Numbered from the stretch's first letter, positions 10,576-20,155 are shown. The stretch: 58,247 nt of DNA from Corallochytrium limacisporum (GCA_002811645.1 PDIP01000001.1:274150-332396), one strand, 5' to 3'. Translations and numbers: made by a program. Notes: generated by a model not told the origin, from the sequence alone.

Positions 10576-10921
10576 GTGGAGGATCTGTTATGGGATGATA
10601 TAAAATAACGAAACACAAAAAAGTCACCACGAGTAGCACACGTGATCGCACCAGGGATTTGGATCATTGGAAACCCGATGATCACAAAACACATAAAAGT
10701 ATGAGCAAATACAAAGTTCCTCCATGTGAGGATGTTAGTTCCGTAATCAATTCCAGGACTTATTCTATTACTTTCTTTCTCGATTTCATATGTGCAACTA
10801 CGTTTTATGTTGTTTCTTTGTGGCTATAACTAAGAGCAAGGTATGTTAGAGAAATGGTTGTGAACGCGCAATTGTGTTGTTCAGGTCACCGGCTGCAACT
10901 CCGTGTGCAAAATGTCATCTG

Positions 10922-12058
10922 TTAAACGGGAACGTTTTCATACAGATACGACACAGACTCGTTGTGATGAATGCGACGGATCGCTTCAGCAAACACCGGA
11001 GCAACGTCAATAACTTCGAGCTTCGATGACATCCGGCAGGCCTCCTCTTGAGGAATCGTATTGGTGACAATGATTTTCTTCACCGTCGATTTCTCAAGTT
11101 TCTTCAGGGCATCACCGCTAAAGATACCGTGCGTGGCCATGACGTAGACCTCCGTGGCACCGGCATCCTTCAGGACCTCAGCGCCCCTCAAGAAAGACTT
11201 GCCTTCATCAATCAAATCATCAAGCATGATACAGCTGCGTCCACTCACGTTTCCGATGACAACCATGGTTCCTTCCGGGCCATCCTCATCATCAGACTCA
11301 CTCATGTCGCCAGTCATAGGCATGGCTTGGTTAGGGTTCCATTTCTTTGACTGTTCTACGGCCTGGGCGGCCAAATTGTTGTCCGCTGTGCTGGTCAGGC
11401 GCCGACGGATCTTCTTAGCCTTCTGGGTCGGCGTTTCTGACTGGTGAATGATTGCAAACTCAAGTCCAAGTTTATCCGCGACGTGGGTCACGCGCTTAGC
11501 ACCACCGGAGTTTTTGGCAACGATGACCAGGTCCTGTGGGGACATATCGTTGGCCAACATGATCCTTCTCTGGATGTACTGCACCTGCAGGGGTACTGGT
11601 ACCAAGTTATCAACCGGAATGTCAAAGAATCCCTGAATCTGTACTGCATGCAAATCCATGGTTATCAGCTGGTCCACTCCCGCCACACGCAGCATGTTCG
11701 CAACCAACTTAGCCGGAATATTACCGCGTGTATATTTCTTCTTGGACTGCTTCGAGTACGGGTAGTATGGCATCACAGCCACTACCCGCGCAGCTGAAGC
11801 TGTACGGCAGGCATTAACCAGGATAAGCAGCTCCATGAGCACGTCATTCACCTCACCGCAGCCCGACTGCAAGACAAAGGTGTCCGTCTCACGCACGCTC
11901 GACCGGATTTCGACACGGGTTTCCTGGTTGGCAAATTTTCCGCACCTGACTTCGGTGAGCTTTATGCCGAAAGTTTCTACGATTTTCTGGGCGAGTTCCG
12001 GGTGTGAGTTGCCACACATCACTGTAAGTGATGCTTTACCTCCCTGCGGCGTCGTCAT
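10922..12058 (-). CDS. PRS1: Ribose-phosphate pyrophosphokinase subunit, fungal PRS1 / PRPSAP type
   Basis: A 378-residue member of the PRPP synthetase family (ribose-5-phosphate + ATP to PRPP + AMP), used for purine, pyrimidine, His and Trp synthesis. Seen: GNSHPEL at the N terminus, KKKYTRGNIPAKL in the ATP-loop region, MDLHA at 134-138 with the conserved His, and the closing EAIRRIHHNESVSYL. Between residues about 208 and 265 there is an insertion with an acidic SESDDEDG stretch, as in yeast Prs1 and the human associated proteins. The PRPP loop reads LDDLIDEGKS (279-288) in place of the canonical DDxxDTxGT, and the SPDAGG motif reads KNSGG. These changes suggest a regulatory or partner subunit with weak or no activity of its own. 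A canonical catalytic partner would be expected elsewhere in the genome. Confidence 0.92.
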   Translation of the reverse strand: MTTPQGGKASLTVMCGNSHPELAQKIVETFGIKLTEVRCGKFANQETRVEIRSSVRETDTFVLQSGCGEVNDVLMELLILVNACRTASAARVVAVMPYYPYSKQSKKKYTRGNIPAKLVANMLRVAGVDQLITMDLHAVQIQGFFDIPVDNLVPVPLQVQYIQRRIMLANDMSPQDLVIVAKNSGGAKRVTHVADKLGLEFAIIHQSETPTQKAKKIRRRLTSTADNNLAAQAVEQSKKWNPNQAMPMTGDMSESDDEDGPEGTMVVIGNVSGRSCIMLDDLIDEGKSFLRGAEVLKDAGATEVYVMATHGIFSGDALKKLEKSTVKKIIVTNTIPQEEACRMSSKLEVIDVAPVFAEAIRRIHHNESVSYLYENVPV

Positions 12059-13287
12059 TATTTAACAATGTATGGTCTTCTCAACGGATCCCTAACCTCT
12101 GATTTATTTATTTAGCAGTAGGTGTCGTCTCGGTCCTCTATTGACAGCCGATGGAAAACGAACGTGCTTCACAATATGCTTCAAACCAATATATCTCTGG
12201 TAGAGTACTTGTGACCTTTGTAATTTCTGCCCTATGGTACAGTTCGAAATGATATTGAATTGCTATTCCTTTGAGGTGTGTACCACATGGTGCTTTCGTG
12301 CACGGTAACTACAACTACCTTCTCTAAACTGCAAGTCGTCAAGATTCACACACGGAATCCTTCCAGAATTCTAAGCAAAGTTCTGGGCCATAGCTGCACA
12401 AATTGCTCAGTCATGGAGGCAACGAGATAGAGTCCACTCGTTTCCTCCTATCTAACTCATCCCATGACGCCTGCAACTTAGTTGAGAGAAACTCTCCTAT
12501 CTAATTTGGCCCCTTGACCCGCACTGGCTCCTCCTCCTCTTTCTTATCATTTAGGTCGCGCGCATTGGCGAGGTCTGTGGTCCACCGTGCGGCTGGTAGC
12601 GCTCCCCGCCAGAGAAGCGCGCTTGATGGGCGGCCCGTAGAAGATACCATACGGACCAAGGGAGGGGGACTGTGCCGGGAGAGAGGGGGCTTTAATATAC
12701 GATAGTATCTGGAGAACCGTTGCTGGCCCTCCCGAGGTCTTGACAACTCCTAGGCAGGAAAGGCAACGGGGAGGCGCCCACCAGCGGAGCCCAAGTAAAG
12801 GAGGAGAAGCTGGCAGCGCACGCAGCCACTAGCGTGCGCCTTGGGGTCTTGGGTGTTTGGCTCCTTCCGCAAAATTCTCGGATTCGCAAATCTCCGTTTC
12901 TCTCACCACCCTTTGTTATGGGATTTCCTTAGCCTCAGACCTGGCTGTCTGAACTGGCTGGCCGTCTACGCGCAAGCGAGCTCAAAGAACAACTTACTAA
13001 GCGCCGCCCCGACCGGGCGGAGGGCACCCCGTGGGTAGCCCCCGGGAGGGGTGGGGAGGTTAAGCCAGCGAGCAGGTGGTCTCACACAGGCTGCGTAAGA
13101 CTGGCTGGTGGTTGGGAGGGGGAACCTCACCAGCAAGCTTACCGGATGCCCTGGCTTGTCGAAATGGATGGCACTTCTAATTCGAGAGATGGATCGCATA
13201 TTTGGGTGTTTAAGAAATGGGAATGGACTTGTCAAGTGTGCACTCGGGGAGCGGAAATTGATACAAATGCTAGATTCCAATGAGGAG
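12059..13287. promoter_or_regulatory. Divergent intergenic region PRS1/GNAT
   Basis: No independent gene supported. A GC block lies at about 13001-13060, including CCCGGG at 13040-13045. The last about 120 bp before 13288 may be transcribed as a 5' exon of the GNAT gene. Confidence 0.4.
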
Positions 13288-13584
13288 GTAAGTATTTCCA
13301 ACTATCAAGGCTCGACCGGACGCGGAAGAACGAATCAACATCCTAACTCTGACAAATTGACTTGGTAGTACAAATCTGCCACCATTTCTGAGTCTCATTA
13401 TCAGAGGAGAACGATACTATAGAGATTTATATAGCTTTTGGCCTGTGGGAAGTCAACAGTGTCCACAGGTCACTCAAGAATCTGACATCGTTTGCTTTCT
13501 TCTCGTCTGTTCAGGATCTCTCCGTTGTGTTTCTACAAGGATTCTTTCGCTAACTCTTGCATACTTGTTCATTCTGATCTTTAG
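13288..13584 (+). other. Predicted spliceosomal intron at the 5' end of the GNAT gene
   Basis: The donor GAG|GTAAGTAT at 13288 matches the eukaryotic consensus. A branch-like GCTAAC at about 13550 is followed by a pyrimidine-rich stretch and the acceptor CTTTAG ending at 13584, 12 bases before the GNAT ATG. The 297-nt length keeps frame. The upstream exon is also open in the GNAT frame, with an in-frame ATG at 13168, so the intron may be in the 5' UTR or split an N-terminal extension of about 40 residues. Confidence 0.5.
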
Positions 13585-13596
13585 GTATTGTGTGTC

Positions 13597-14196
13597 ATGA
13601 CGACATCATCCATAGAAAACCAGCCACCGGGACCGGCTCGCATTGACCTTGTGCGCTCAAGGACGCTCGAACACAAGGAATCTGAGCTCCTGAAGTCACG
13701 GGAAGATTCTGGCGCAACATTAGCTTGCGTACGCGTACCGCATGGATCAGAACTGTATTCCAAAGTGATTGATTTGCGTCGTGATCTTTTAAGGACACCT
13801 TTGGGACTCGTATTTACAGAGGAAGAGATTGCAGCGGAGGTCGCGTGCCTGCACTACGCCATCGTTGTGCTGAGGACGGGCGAAAACTTAGATCAGATCC
13901 CTAAGGAAGATTTGTTGGGAGTCTGCAAGCTTACTCTGAACGATCCTCAGGGTAGATCACTGCAGATTAAGCAAGTGGCTGTGTCACCGACCGCCCAAGG
14001 ATATGGTATTGGGTCCACGTTGATGCTCACGCTAGAGGGCCTGCGATCCGACCCCGAGCTGCGAACTACACGCTTGTTCTGTCACGCGAGGGACCACGCT
14101 GTACCCTTTTACGAGAAACTCGGATACACACGAGAGACTGAGAAACCGTTCCTAGAAGTCACAATCCCGCACCATCGCATGGGCAAGCTGATTTAA
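13597..14196 (+). CDS. GNAT-family N-acetyltransferase
   Basis: A 199-residue protein with a GCN5-related acetyltransferase fold. RRDLLRTPLGLVFTEEE (61-77) matches the N-terminal signature of small predicted acyltransferases of the ElaA/YjcF kind. QVAVSPTAQGYGIGSTLM carries the Q-x-x-G-x-G acetyl-CoA loop (134-139), and HAVPFYEKLGY is the usual late beta-strand/helix. The chain ends with PHHRMGK, as in these families. Substrate unknown. The ATG at 13597 follows a likely splice acceptor. The stop TAA at 14194-14196 shares its last A with an ATG that opens the TRM10 frame, so the two genes are effectively contiguous on the same strand. Confidence 0.88.
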   Translation: MTTSSIENQPPGPARIDLVRSRTLEHKESELLKSREDSGATLACVRVPHGSELYSKVIDLRRDLLRTPLGLVFTEEEIAAEVACLHYAIVVLRTGENLDQIPKEDLLGVCKLTLNDPQGRSLQIKQVAVSPTAQGYGIGSTLMLTLEGLRSDPELRTTRLFCHARDHAVPFYEKLGYTRETEKPFLEVTIPHHRMGKLI

Positions 14197-14219
14197 TGTG
14201 GGCAAACGACAACGGGACT

Positions 14220-15230
14220 ATGGACGGAAGGAACACTCCTAGAGATGGCAATGGCGATGCCACTACCGCGCTGATGAATAATGAACGGAAGTTTCCCTTC
14301 CAAGAGTGGAAACGTGAAATGATCTCCGCCGGTCTAGTGCCGGCCGAGCTTAACACAAAATCTAGTATCAAGAAATGGCTCAAGAACCAATGGTTCGCTA
14401 TTCACAAGGCCCAGTGGAGGCACGAGGAGCGACAGCGTCGGAAGGACAACAAGCGGAAGTACCATGAGCTTATGGAAGACCAGGCAGTGAAGTCGACTGG
14501 AGATGGCGATAAACGAGACAGTGAAGAACCATTGGCATTTGGGCCAGGTAGGAAACGCAAACGTCAGTTCATGCATATGGCGGACAGTCCGAACAAGACA
14601 TCAGTGGTGCTCGATCTCATGGCTGTTCATGTTATGACCGACTCGGAGACCTCAAAAGTTTTGAGCCAAGTGTCACGGTGCTATTCGATTAATCGTCGCA
14701 TGGAGCAGCCGTTCCAGTACCATGTGACGTCGCTGGAGACAGTTAAGAATAAGTTGCCGCAAAACTATGTTAACTGGGATTGCCAGAAACACGACGCGGA
14801 CTACCTCGATGTCTTTCGCGATCGCAAACAGAACATCATCTACCTCACTTCGGACAGTCCGAACGTCCTTCAAGAATTTAATCCCGAAGACGTCCTCATC
14901 ATCGGAGGACTAGTGGATCACAACCGTTTGAAGGACTACACAGTTCGGCATGCTAACGAAGTAGGTGTCAAGACAGCACGGTTGCCGATCCGTGAGAACT
15001 TGACCTACCCCCTCAGAGAAGTGCTGAGTATTCCTCACGTCTACGACATTCTGGCGCACTTTCAAAAATCCCGGGACTGGAAGCAAGCGTTGGAGGCCGG
15101 CATACCGCCTCGAAATTTAGAGCGGGCAGAGAGCCAAGCGGCGTTCATGAAACAGAAGCAAGAGGACGCCGCAGCAAAGAGGGCCGCCAAGGAAGCGAAG
15201 AAAGCTACTGATCAGCTAATAGTAGATTAA
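14220..15230 (+). CDS. TRM10: tRNA (guanine-N1)-methyltransferase, TRM10 family
   Basis: A 336-residue SPOUT-class enzyme that methylates N1 of purine 9 in tRNA using S-adenosylmethionine. The basic N-terminal region (WLKNQWFAIHKAQWRHEERQ) resembles the tRNA-binding part. The knot region contains IIGGLVDHNRLK with the conserved Asp, then KTARLPI, and the late segment VYDILAHFQKSRDW, all in family order. The frame opens earlier, at 14196, eight residues upstream, but that ATG has T at -3 and T at +4, while the one at 14220 has A at -3 and G at +4, so I take the second. The gene starts 0-23 bp after the GNAT stop. The C terminus is a Lys/Ala-rich helix. It converges with the RRM gene, 77 bp away. 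Confidence 0.93.
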   Translation: MDGRNTPRDGNGDATTALMNNERKFPFQEWKREMISAGLVPAELNTKSSIKKWLKNQWFAIHKAQWRHEERQRRKDNKRKYHELMEDQAVKSTGDGDKRDSEEPLAFGPGRKRKRQFMHMADSPNKTSVVLDLMAVHVMTDSETSKVLSQVSRCYSINRRMEQPFQYHVTSLETVKNKLPQNYVNWDCQKHDADYLDVFRDRKQNIIYLTSDSPNVLQEFNPEDVLIIGGLVDHNRLKDYTVRHANEVGVKTARLPIRENLTYPLREVLSIPHVYDILAHFQKSRDWKQALEAGIPPRNLERAESQAAFMKQKQEDAAAKRAAKEAKKATDQLIVD

Positions 15231-15307
15231 ACTGAAGACATTTCAACAATGTAATCTTCTGTATGTTCTTTATTGGCTTGATTAATGACATGTATCTAGA
15301 TCTCTGT

Positions 15308-15592
15308 TTAGACTTTGAGAATGTGGCGCCGTTCCACCTTTAGTGTCGACTCGCGCAAAATGGCCTTGTCCATATTATCAATTGCCGCAGTGCAGTCATC
15401 CAGGTCTTCATATTCAATGAAAGCCATGGGATTATGACTTTTTCTTTGTGTTTCTGAGATCTCTATCGAAACAATTGGTCCGAAGGCATTAAAAAGTAGC
15501 TGCAGATCCTCATTTGTTACGTCCCCAGGAAGACCTCTCACGCATACTGTCCTCTGGGCCCGTGCCTCATCACTTACGGCTGCTGATTCCAT
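15308..15592 (-). CDS. Stand-alone single-RRM protein, cyclophilin E (PPIE/CYP33)-like RRM
   Basis: A 94-residue protein made almost only of one RNA-recognition motif. RNP2 is VCVRGLP (16-22) and the RNP1 position reads NPMAFIEYE. AAIDNMDKAIL near the end closely resembles the last helix of the N-terminal RRM of cyclophilin E, a spliceosome-associated prolyl isomerase. No cyclophilin domain follows: the frame stops with TAA 77 bp from the TRM10 stop. The start ATG has an excellent context (ACCATGG). It could be a degenerate paralog, or a spliceosomal RRM protein working without the isomerase. RNA binding is inferred from the fold. Confidence 0.82.
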   Translation of the reverse strand: MESAAVSDEARAQRTVCVRGLPGDVTNEDLQLLFNAFGPIVSIEISETQRKSHNPMAFIEYEDLDDCTAAIDNMDKAILRESTLKVERRHILKV

Positions 15593-16660
15593 GGTATTTA
15601 ACCGGAGTCATCCAGTGAACTAGTACCTCCTGACAAGTCTGTGATTGATACCCCAAATACGTTCATTGAGAACAGTGTGCGCAAGTGGCACCTTTCCGGA
15701 AAAAAGTCGCGTGAGGGCCCGTTGGCTTTAGTTTCGTCCGTGTACACAAATAGGCCCCCGCTTGTGTCCCACTGGTAACTCGAGGAGATGTGAAGTCTCG
15801 CTTTGCGCTCAGAGAACTGCCAGTCGTTGGAGTGACAGTGAGCGGTTTAGCAAAGGCCATGGCCCGGCTTAATTTCGAAACCGATGCCTAGAGTGTCAGC
15901 ATCGGCGCCCAACTCCGCGGATCCGGCAGTGACGACTGCGACCCAGACATTGTGCACATAGAAACATTATTGACGATCCTCGGGAAGTACGGTGATGCGT
16001 AGGGCATCCAAGACATTCGCATGGTCATGGCCCAATTGTTGTAGTGCAGTGAGCTAGAACTGGAGTTTAAGCTGCCGTCTGCGTTAAACACGGGCAGTCT
16101 GGTCAAGGAGGTACTGGGCTTCCAGTGAGTAGCCTTAATAGTATATATCCACCTACGCACAGGAATTGAGACGTCCACATTCATAATGCACCGGAGTATA
16201 GAGGCTCGAGTAACCGTGTACTGAAACTACTGTTTGTCTGTAGAATTGACAACTTTTTTCTCTGACCCTCCTACGGTTTCTCCCTCTCGTCCCCCCTCCC
16301 TCGCGTTTGAGCTGCACAGTGCGAACCCGCCCCGTAGGACGGCGAGGGCCCACGAGGACTGGAGCCCGTTGCCTGCTCGTGCCCGAGCAGGAACCCACCC
16401 GCATCAGCTTAATCAGTCTCTTTGTCCTCGCTCTCATCTCTTTCCTGTCGTACGTGTCATAAATTTCTTTTTGTAGTTCTGCAAAGGTATTCCGGGAGCG
16501 ACAGACTGGGTTTACCAATTTGGAGCTTCGAACTAGGAAAACCAGATCAGTTTACCTAGTCAACCTAGTCACATCCACCAAGATTATGATACAGGCATAA
16601 GGAAAAGGAAGTACCTCGGGATACATCTTGCAAGCAGACACACGTATATAGGTGCCGAAG
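15593..16660. promoter_or_regulatory. Divergent intergenic region RRM/NOP12
   Basis: No supported gene in about 1.07 kb. A pyrimidine-rich block with six C lies near 16280-16300. The sequence CACGTATATA at 16641-16650 ends ten bases before the NOP12 ATG and is repeated exactly upstream of DRS1 (37221-37230). Confidence 0.45.
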
Positions 16661-18499
16661 ATGGTCACCACACGTCGGGGCGCGGGGGTGCCAATTGAAA
16701 CTGTGGCGGAGCCTACGAAACCGACAGAAACAGAAGAAATGAAGGACTTCAACAAGACGGAAAGGAAATCGAGGAAGGACAAGAAAGAGAAAAAGGAAAG
16801 TAAGTCAAAGAAGGACAAGAAGCAAAGGAAGAATAAAAAAGCTTCTTCAGAGAAAGGGAGCGATCTGTCGAAGGACAAGGACAATATTAGGGATCAATCT
16901 GCGCAAGAAATAGCAAGTAACGGCACCAAGAGCCTGTCCGCCCTGCTCGTGCAGAACGATGATGACATAGATGAGGGCGTAGCCTCCCTTTTTACCGTTA
17001 CCAAAGTCGACCCCTTTGCAGTGGTCAAAAAGCGTCAGGCGGATATCGAGAGCAAAATCGAAAAAGATCCTCTGGTTCGGTCCGCCCACGCGAAAAAAGA
17101 AGCAGTGAAAGAGGCTCGGGACGATGCCGAAAACGAGGATGCAGATGTGGACGTGGTCGGTGATGCAATTGATGAATTGAAAGCCGCAAAGAAGCCATGG
17201 ATGGCCCGCTCCGAGGCTTCAGAAAAACGACAGGTTGATCCGAACCGCATTCATCGCACTCTGTTTGTCGGTAACGTGGCCCTGAACACGCGCTCGAAGC
17301 ATTTGATATCGCTATTCGAACGCCAAGGAGAGTGTGGCAAGGTGGAATCGGTGCGATTCCGATCAATTCCGATTGCTCAACCCAAGATTCCGCGCCTTGT
17401 GGCGCTGCAAAGCCGTGAATTTCATGAAAAACGGTCGAGTATGAACGCTTACGTCGTTTTTATGGAGCAGGAGAGCGTGACGAAAGCGATTGAACTGTTC
17501 CAGGGGCATGAGTTTAAGGACAAACACCTCAGGCTTGATTACGCAGCCGGGCACTCGAATTCTGATCGCAGTAAATCCGATACCGACGGGTCCGGGCAGT
17601 CCAAGTTACCGATTGCTTCAAAGCAGCTTAACCCAAAGTCCGTATTTGTCGGCAATCTGCCCCTCGACGCTGAAGAGGAGGATTTGCGAACGCTCTTTGC
17701 TGAAGCGACAAAGTCCATGGTCCGTGATGCTCGCGTCATCCGTGATCGCAAGCTAGGAATTGGGAAGGGCTTTGGATATGTCACTTTTAATGATGCAGTT
17801 AGTGTGGCGGCGGCAAGTGCGTTGCATTTGCAGCTCAAGTACAAAGGACGGCCGTTGCGTGTCTTCCGCGTAAACGCCGAGCTCGCCAATGCAAGCGCTA
17901 AGGCTCGCGAATCAGCAGCAAAGAAAGGAAACAAAATCAAAACCACAACTGTGACCAAGACTTCTGCTCCTGCGGCTGGATCAAAGAATTCAACTGCGAC
18001 ATCAATGATGGACGAAGATGTTCGGGCCGCGAAGAAGGTCATCCGTACCGCGCGACGGGCAGCACTGAAGGCCGGTAAGACGGAAGCTGAGGCTGCCGCT
18101 GCAGCAGAGCAGGCAAAGAAGGAACTCAAGAGTTCACTTAAGAGCGCTACCAAGGCCGCACTGAAGCGCAAGGCTAGGACCGAAGCAGATGCGAAGCGGC
18201 TTACCGCTGAGGCAGTGAAGAGGCGAATCGAACGGCGCATGCATAAGGACCGTTTCAACCACCGGGCGGGCGTGACCAAGCCAGGCAAGTCTGGCAAGAA
18301 GAAGTCAGGCGGCAGGGCCACGAAGACGCAGCTCGCGTGGGGACAGACGTCCCGGGCAAGTGGACAACAGCTCAAGAAGGTGGCACGACAGGAAAAGAGG
18401 CTCAAAAAGCGCAACTTGGCAACAGTGACGACCACAGCTGCCGGAGAAGGCGGAAAGAGTAAGAACAAGAAGGCTTCGTCCAAGAAGCACAAGAACTAA
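16661..18499 (+). CDS. NOP12: Nucleolar two-RRM protein, NOP12/RBM34 family (pre-25S rRNA processing)
   Basis: A 612-residue protein, very rich in Lys at both ends. RRM1 spans about 198-296, with RNP2 LFVGNV (201-206) and RNP1 SSMNAYVVF (259-267). RRM2 spans about 327-406, with VFVGNL and KGFGYVTF. Two RRMs separated by a short linker, a long RRM1 loop, and a basic nucleolar-type tail fit yeast Nop12 and human RBM34, which bind pre-rRNA of the large subunit. The start at 16661 (AAGATGG) has A at -3 and G at +4. The frame extends three codons upstream without an ATG. The antisense strand of the last kilobase is also open, which I read as a composition effect. Confidence 0.92.
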   Translation: MVTTRRGAGVPIETVAEPTKPTETEEMKDFNKTERKSRKDKKEKKESKSKKDKKQRKNKKASSEKGSDLSKDKDNIRDQSAQEIASNGTKSLSALLVQNDDDIDEGVASLFTVTKVDPFAVVKKRQADIESKIEKDPLVRSAHAKKEAVKEARDDAENEDADVDVVGDAIDELKAAKKPWMARSEASEKRQVDPNRIHRTLFVGNVALNTRSKHLISLFERQGECGKVESVRFRSIPIAQPKIPRLVALQSREFHEKRSSMNAYVVFMEQESVTKAIELFQGHEFKDKHLRLDYAAGHSNSDRSKSDTDGSGQSKLPIASKQLNPKSVFVGNLPLDAEEEDLRTLFAEATKSMVRDARVIRDRKLGIGKGFGYVTFNDAVSVAAASALHLQLKYKGRPLRVFRVNAELANASAKARESAAKKGNKIKTTTVTKTSAPAAGSKNSTATSMMDEDVRAAKKVIRTARRAALKAGKTEAEAAAAAEQAKKELKSSLKSATKAALKRKARTEADAKRLTAEAVKRRIERRMHKDRFNHRAGVTKPGKSGKKKSGGRATKTQLAWGQTSRASGQQLKKVARQEKRLKKRNLATVTTTAAGEGGKSKNKKASSKKHKN

Positions 18500-18745
18500 A
18501 ATTGCCCAGCAATAAATGAAAGTGTTAAGTTCGTCAATCATTTATGCATATCAACACAGTGGCCCAAAGGCATGGTCTATGGAAAACACATTGATTGGAG
18601 AAGCTATCATACTAAGAACGTTTGGCCTTTATGAGATGCATCGACTTTCTGCTTTGCCGAACATGATTGTGAGCCAAGAGATATTGAACTCAGTCATGCT
18701 AAGCACATGAATCCGGCGCAATGGAACAATTTAGGGTTTTGTAAT

Positions 18746-20155
18746 TTACTTGCTCTTCTTCTTCTTGAAGCTGAACTTCCTGCTCTTGCGTTTCTTCGCG
18801 GCTTCCTGGTCAATGCTCTGCAAAACGTTGGTAAATGGTGTTTGGGATGAAGGATTGGCCAGAGAATCACTGGACGCCAGAGAATCTGTGGAAGCATCAG
18901 GATCGTCATTGATAGCACGCTTGTTGACCTTAGAGGTCATACCAGCGTCAGCCATGACGGAGCGGATAAAAAACCAGCTGCGAATGGCATAGAGCGCCAG
19001 ATTCACCATGATTGGATGGTCTGTTCCCAGCACCTTGCACATGACAGTCCAGAGGCCCATGACCATGGAGTAAGCGACATACAGCGCAGTGTCAACGATA
19101 AACTTACGAAAGGCGACGAAGAATAGGGCCAAGCATGCAATCTGAACGACTTGCATCAGCCAGTAGAGAGGCCTCTTTGCACGCTCACGCTTGGCGTGGG
19201 CACCCTTCACGTCTGCAGAAACGAGGTAGTCGTACACCTTGGAGTTCTTCTTTAAGTAGTCACAGGTGGCCTTGCAAATATTCTCTCCGTTCGCCATCTG
19301 TTTCATAATAGCCATCTGGTCCGTGGCCCGCACGTTCAGGTCCCGAATAAAATTGAAGGCTTTTGGATTGGTATCCTCCAGACCTGGCCAGAGTACCTTG
19401 ACGGCGGAGCTGACCTCCTCATGGCCACAGTCACCCGGAGTGCAGCTTTCACGATGTGGTGGTAAGGACACCCGGCGCAGATTGTATGTCTCAAAGATGG
19501 GATGCGGATACCAAGCACCGAAGAAGATGGGCTTCTGTGCGTCGAGTGCTTTCGTCACTGTGGCCTCGAGGTCGTTCCAGTCTGCATAGGTCTTAGGCTT
19601 AAAGGCCGACGAAAATTGGGTCTTTAGCAGGGCTTCGTTGAATTGCTCACCAGCCCAATTGAAGTTATAGCCATGGTAGGTCTTATCGAGAGACTCAGCG
19701 ATCTCATAGAGATCGTTTGGCGTAACCACTGTCTTACCTGGAAGTAGGTAGCTTGGTACGAAGAAGCCTTCATAACCGGAGACACCGAGAGCACCCGCAA
19801 ATTGTACATCTTCGAGTTCAACGGTGTGCTTGTAAAGCTCATCGGAGGACGTACCCCAGACCTCCAGAGAAGCGTGCACGTGACCATTGGCCAACTCATC
19901 CCAGGCCACAGACTCAGTCGTCTCAACTAGCTCAACCGGTACGCCAAGCTTCTCTTCCAGCAGAATTTTTGCGACGCCAGCTGTGATCTTGGCACCCTCC
20001 CAGCCGGGGACCGAGAGCTTCACGGGGGCTTCGACCTTGTCCACGGGATGGGGAAGACATTGCAAACTCTGAAAGCAACCAACATCCTCAGAACCCGGTG
20101 CGGCACTAATTACGACGGCAGCCCCTAACAGAGAAGCCACAACCACATGTATCAT
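18746..20155 (-). CDS. Membrane-anchored OpuAC (glycine betaine/choline-binding) domain protein
   Basis: A 469-residue protein. An N-terminal hydrophobic segment ending near Ala19 looks like a signal peptide. Residues about 45-310 match the OpuAC/ProX substrate-binding domain of bacterial glycine-betaine ABC importers: VPGWEGAKITAGVAK, VELVETTESVAWDELANG, HASLEVWGTS and GAWYPHPIFETYNLRRV, including aromatic residues of the kind that cage quaternary amines. Cysteines at 27, 33, 238, 243, 294 and 298 could form disulfides. Two or three hydrophobic helices follow (about 332-400). The tail is Ser/Asp-rich and ends in a polybasic KKRKSRKFSFKKKK. The topology implies an outside binding domain and a cytosolic tail, so it may be a receptor or a binding subunit of a transporter. 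The frame runs 56 residues farther upstream, but the signal peptide fixes the start at 20155. Eukaryotic OpuAC proteins are uncommon, and transfer from bacteria is possible. Confidence 0.87.
   Translation of the reverse strand: MIHVVVASLLGAAVVISAAPGSEDVGCFQSLQCLPHPVDKVEAPVKLSVPGWEGAKITAGVAKILLEEKLGVPVELVETTESVAWDELANGHVHASLEVWGTSSDELYKHTVELEDVQFAGALGVSGYEGFFVPSYLLPGKTVVTPNDLYEIAESLDKTYHGYNFNWAGEQFNEALLKTQFSSAFKPKTYADWNDLEATVTKALDAQKPIFFGAWYPHPIFETYNLRRVSLPPHRESCTPGDCGHEEVSSAVKVLWPGLEDTNPKAFNFIRDLNVRATDQMAIMKQMANGENICKATCDYLKKNSKVYDYLVSADVKGAHAKRERAKRPLYWLMQVVQIACLALFFVAFRKFIVDTALYVAYSMVMGLWTVMCKVLGTDHPIMVNLALYAIRSWFFIRSVMADAGMTSKVNKRAINDDPDASTDSLASSDSLANPSSQTPFTNVLQSIDQEAAKKRKSRKFSFKKKKSK

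Noticed and set aside
17539-18492. A 317-codon open frame antisense to NOP12
   Set aside because: It mirrors the Lys/Ala-rich NOP12 tail; stop codons are rare on that strand because AAG and GCN codons dominate. The translation is low-complexity and has no domain.
18746-20155. Bacterial contamination as the source of the OpuAC gene
   Set aside because: It is flanked by eukaryotic genes, has a eukaryotic-style start and 5' CT/GA tract, and the domain is joined to membrane helices and a long polar tail not seen in bacterial binding proteins.
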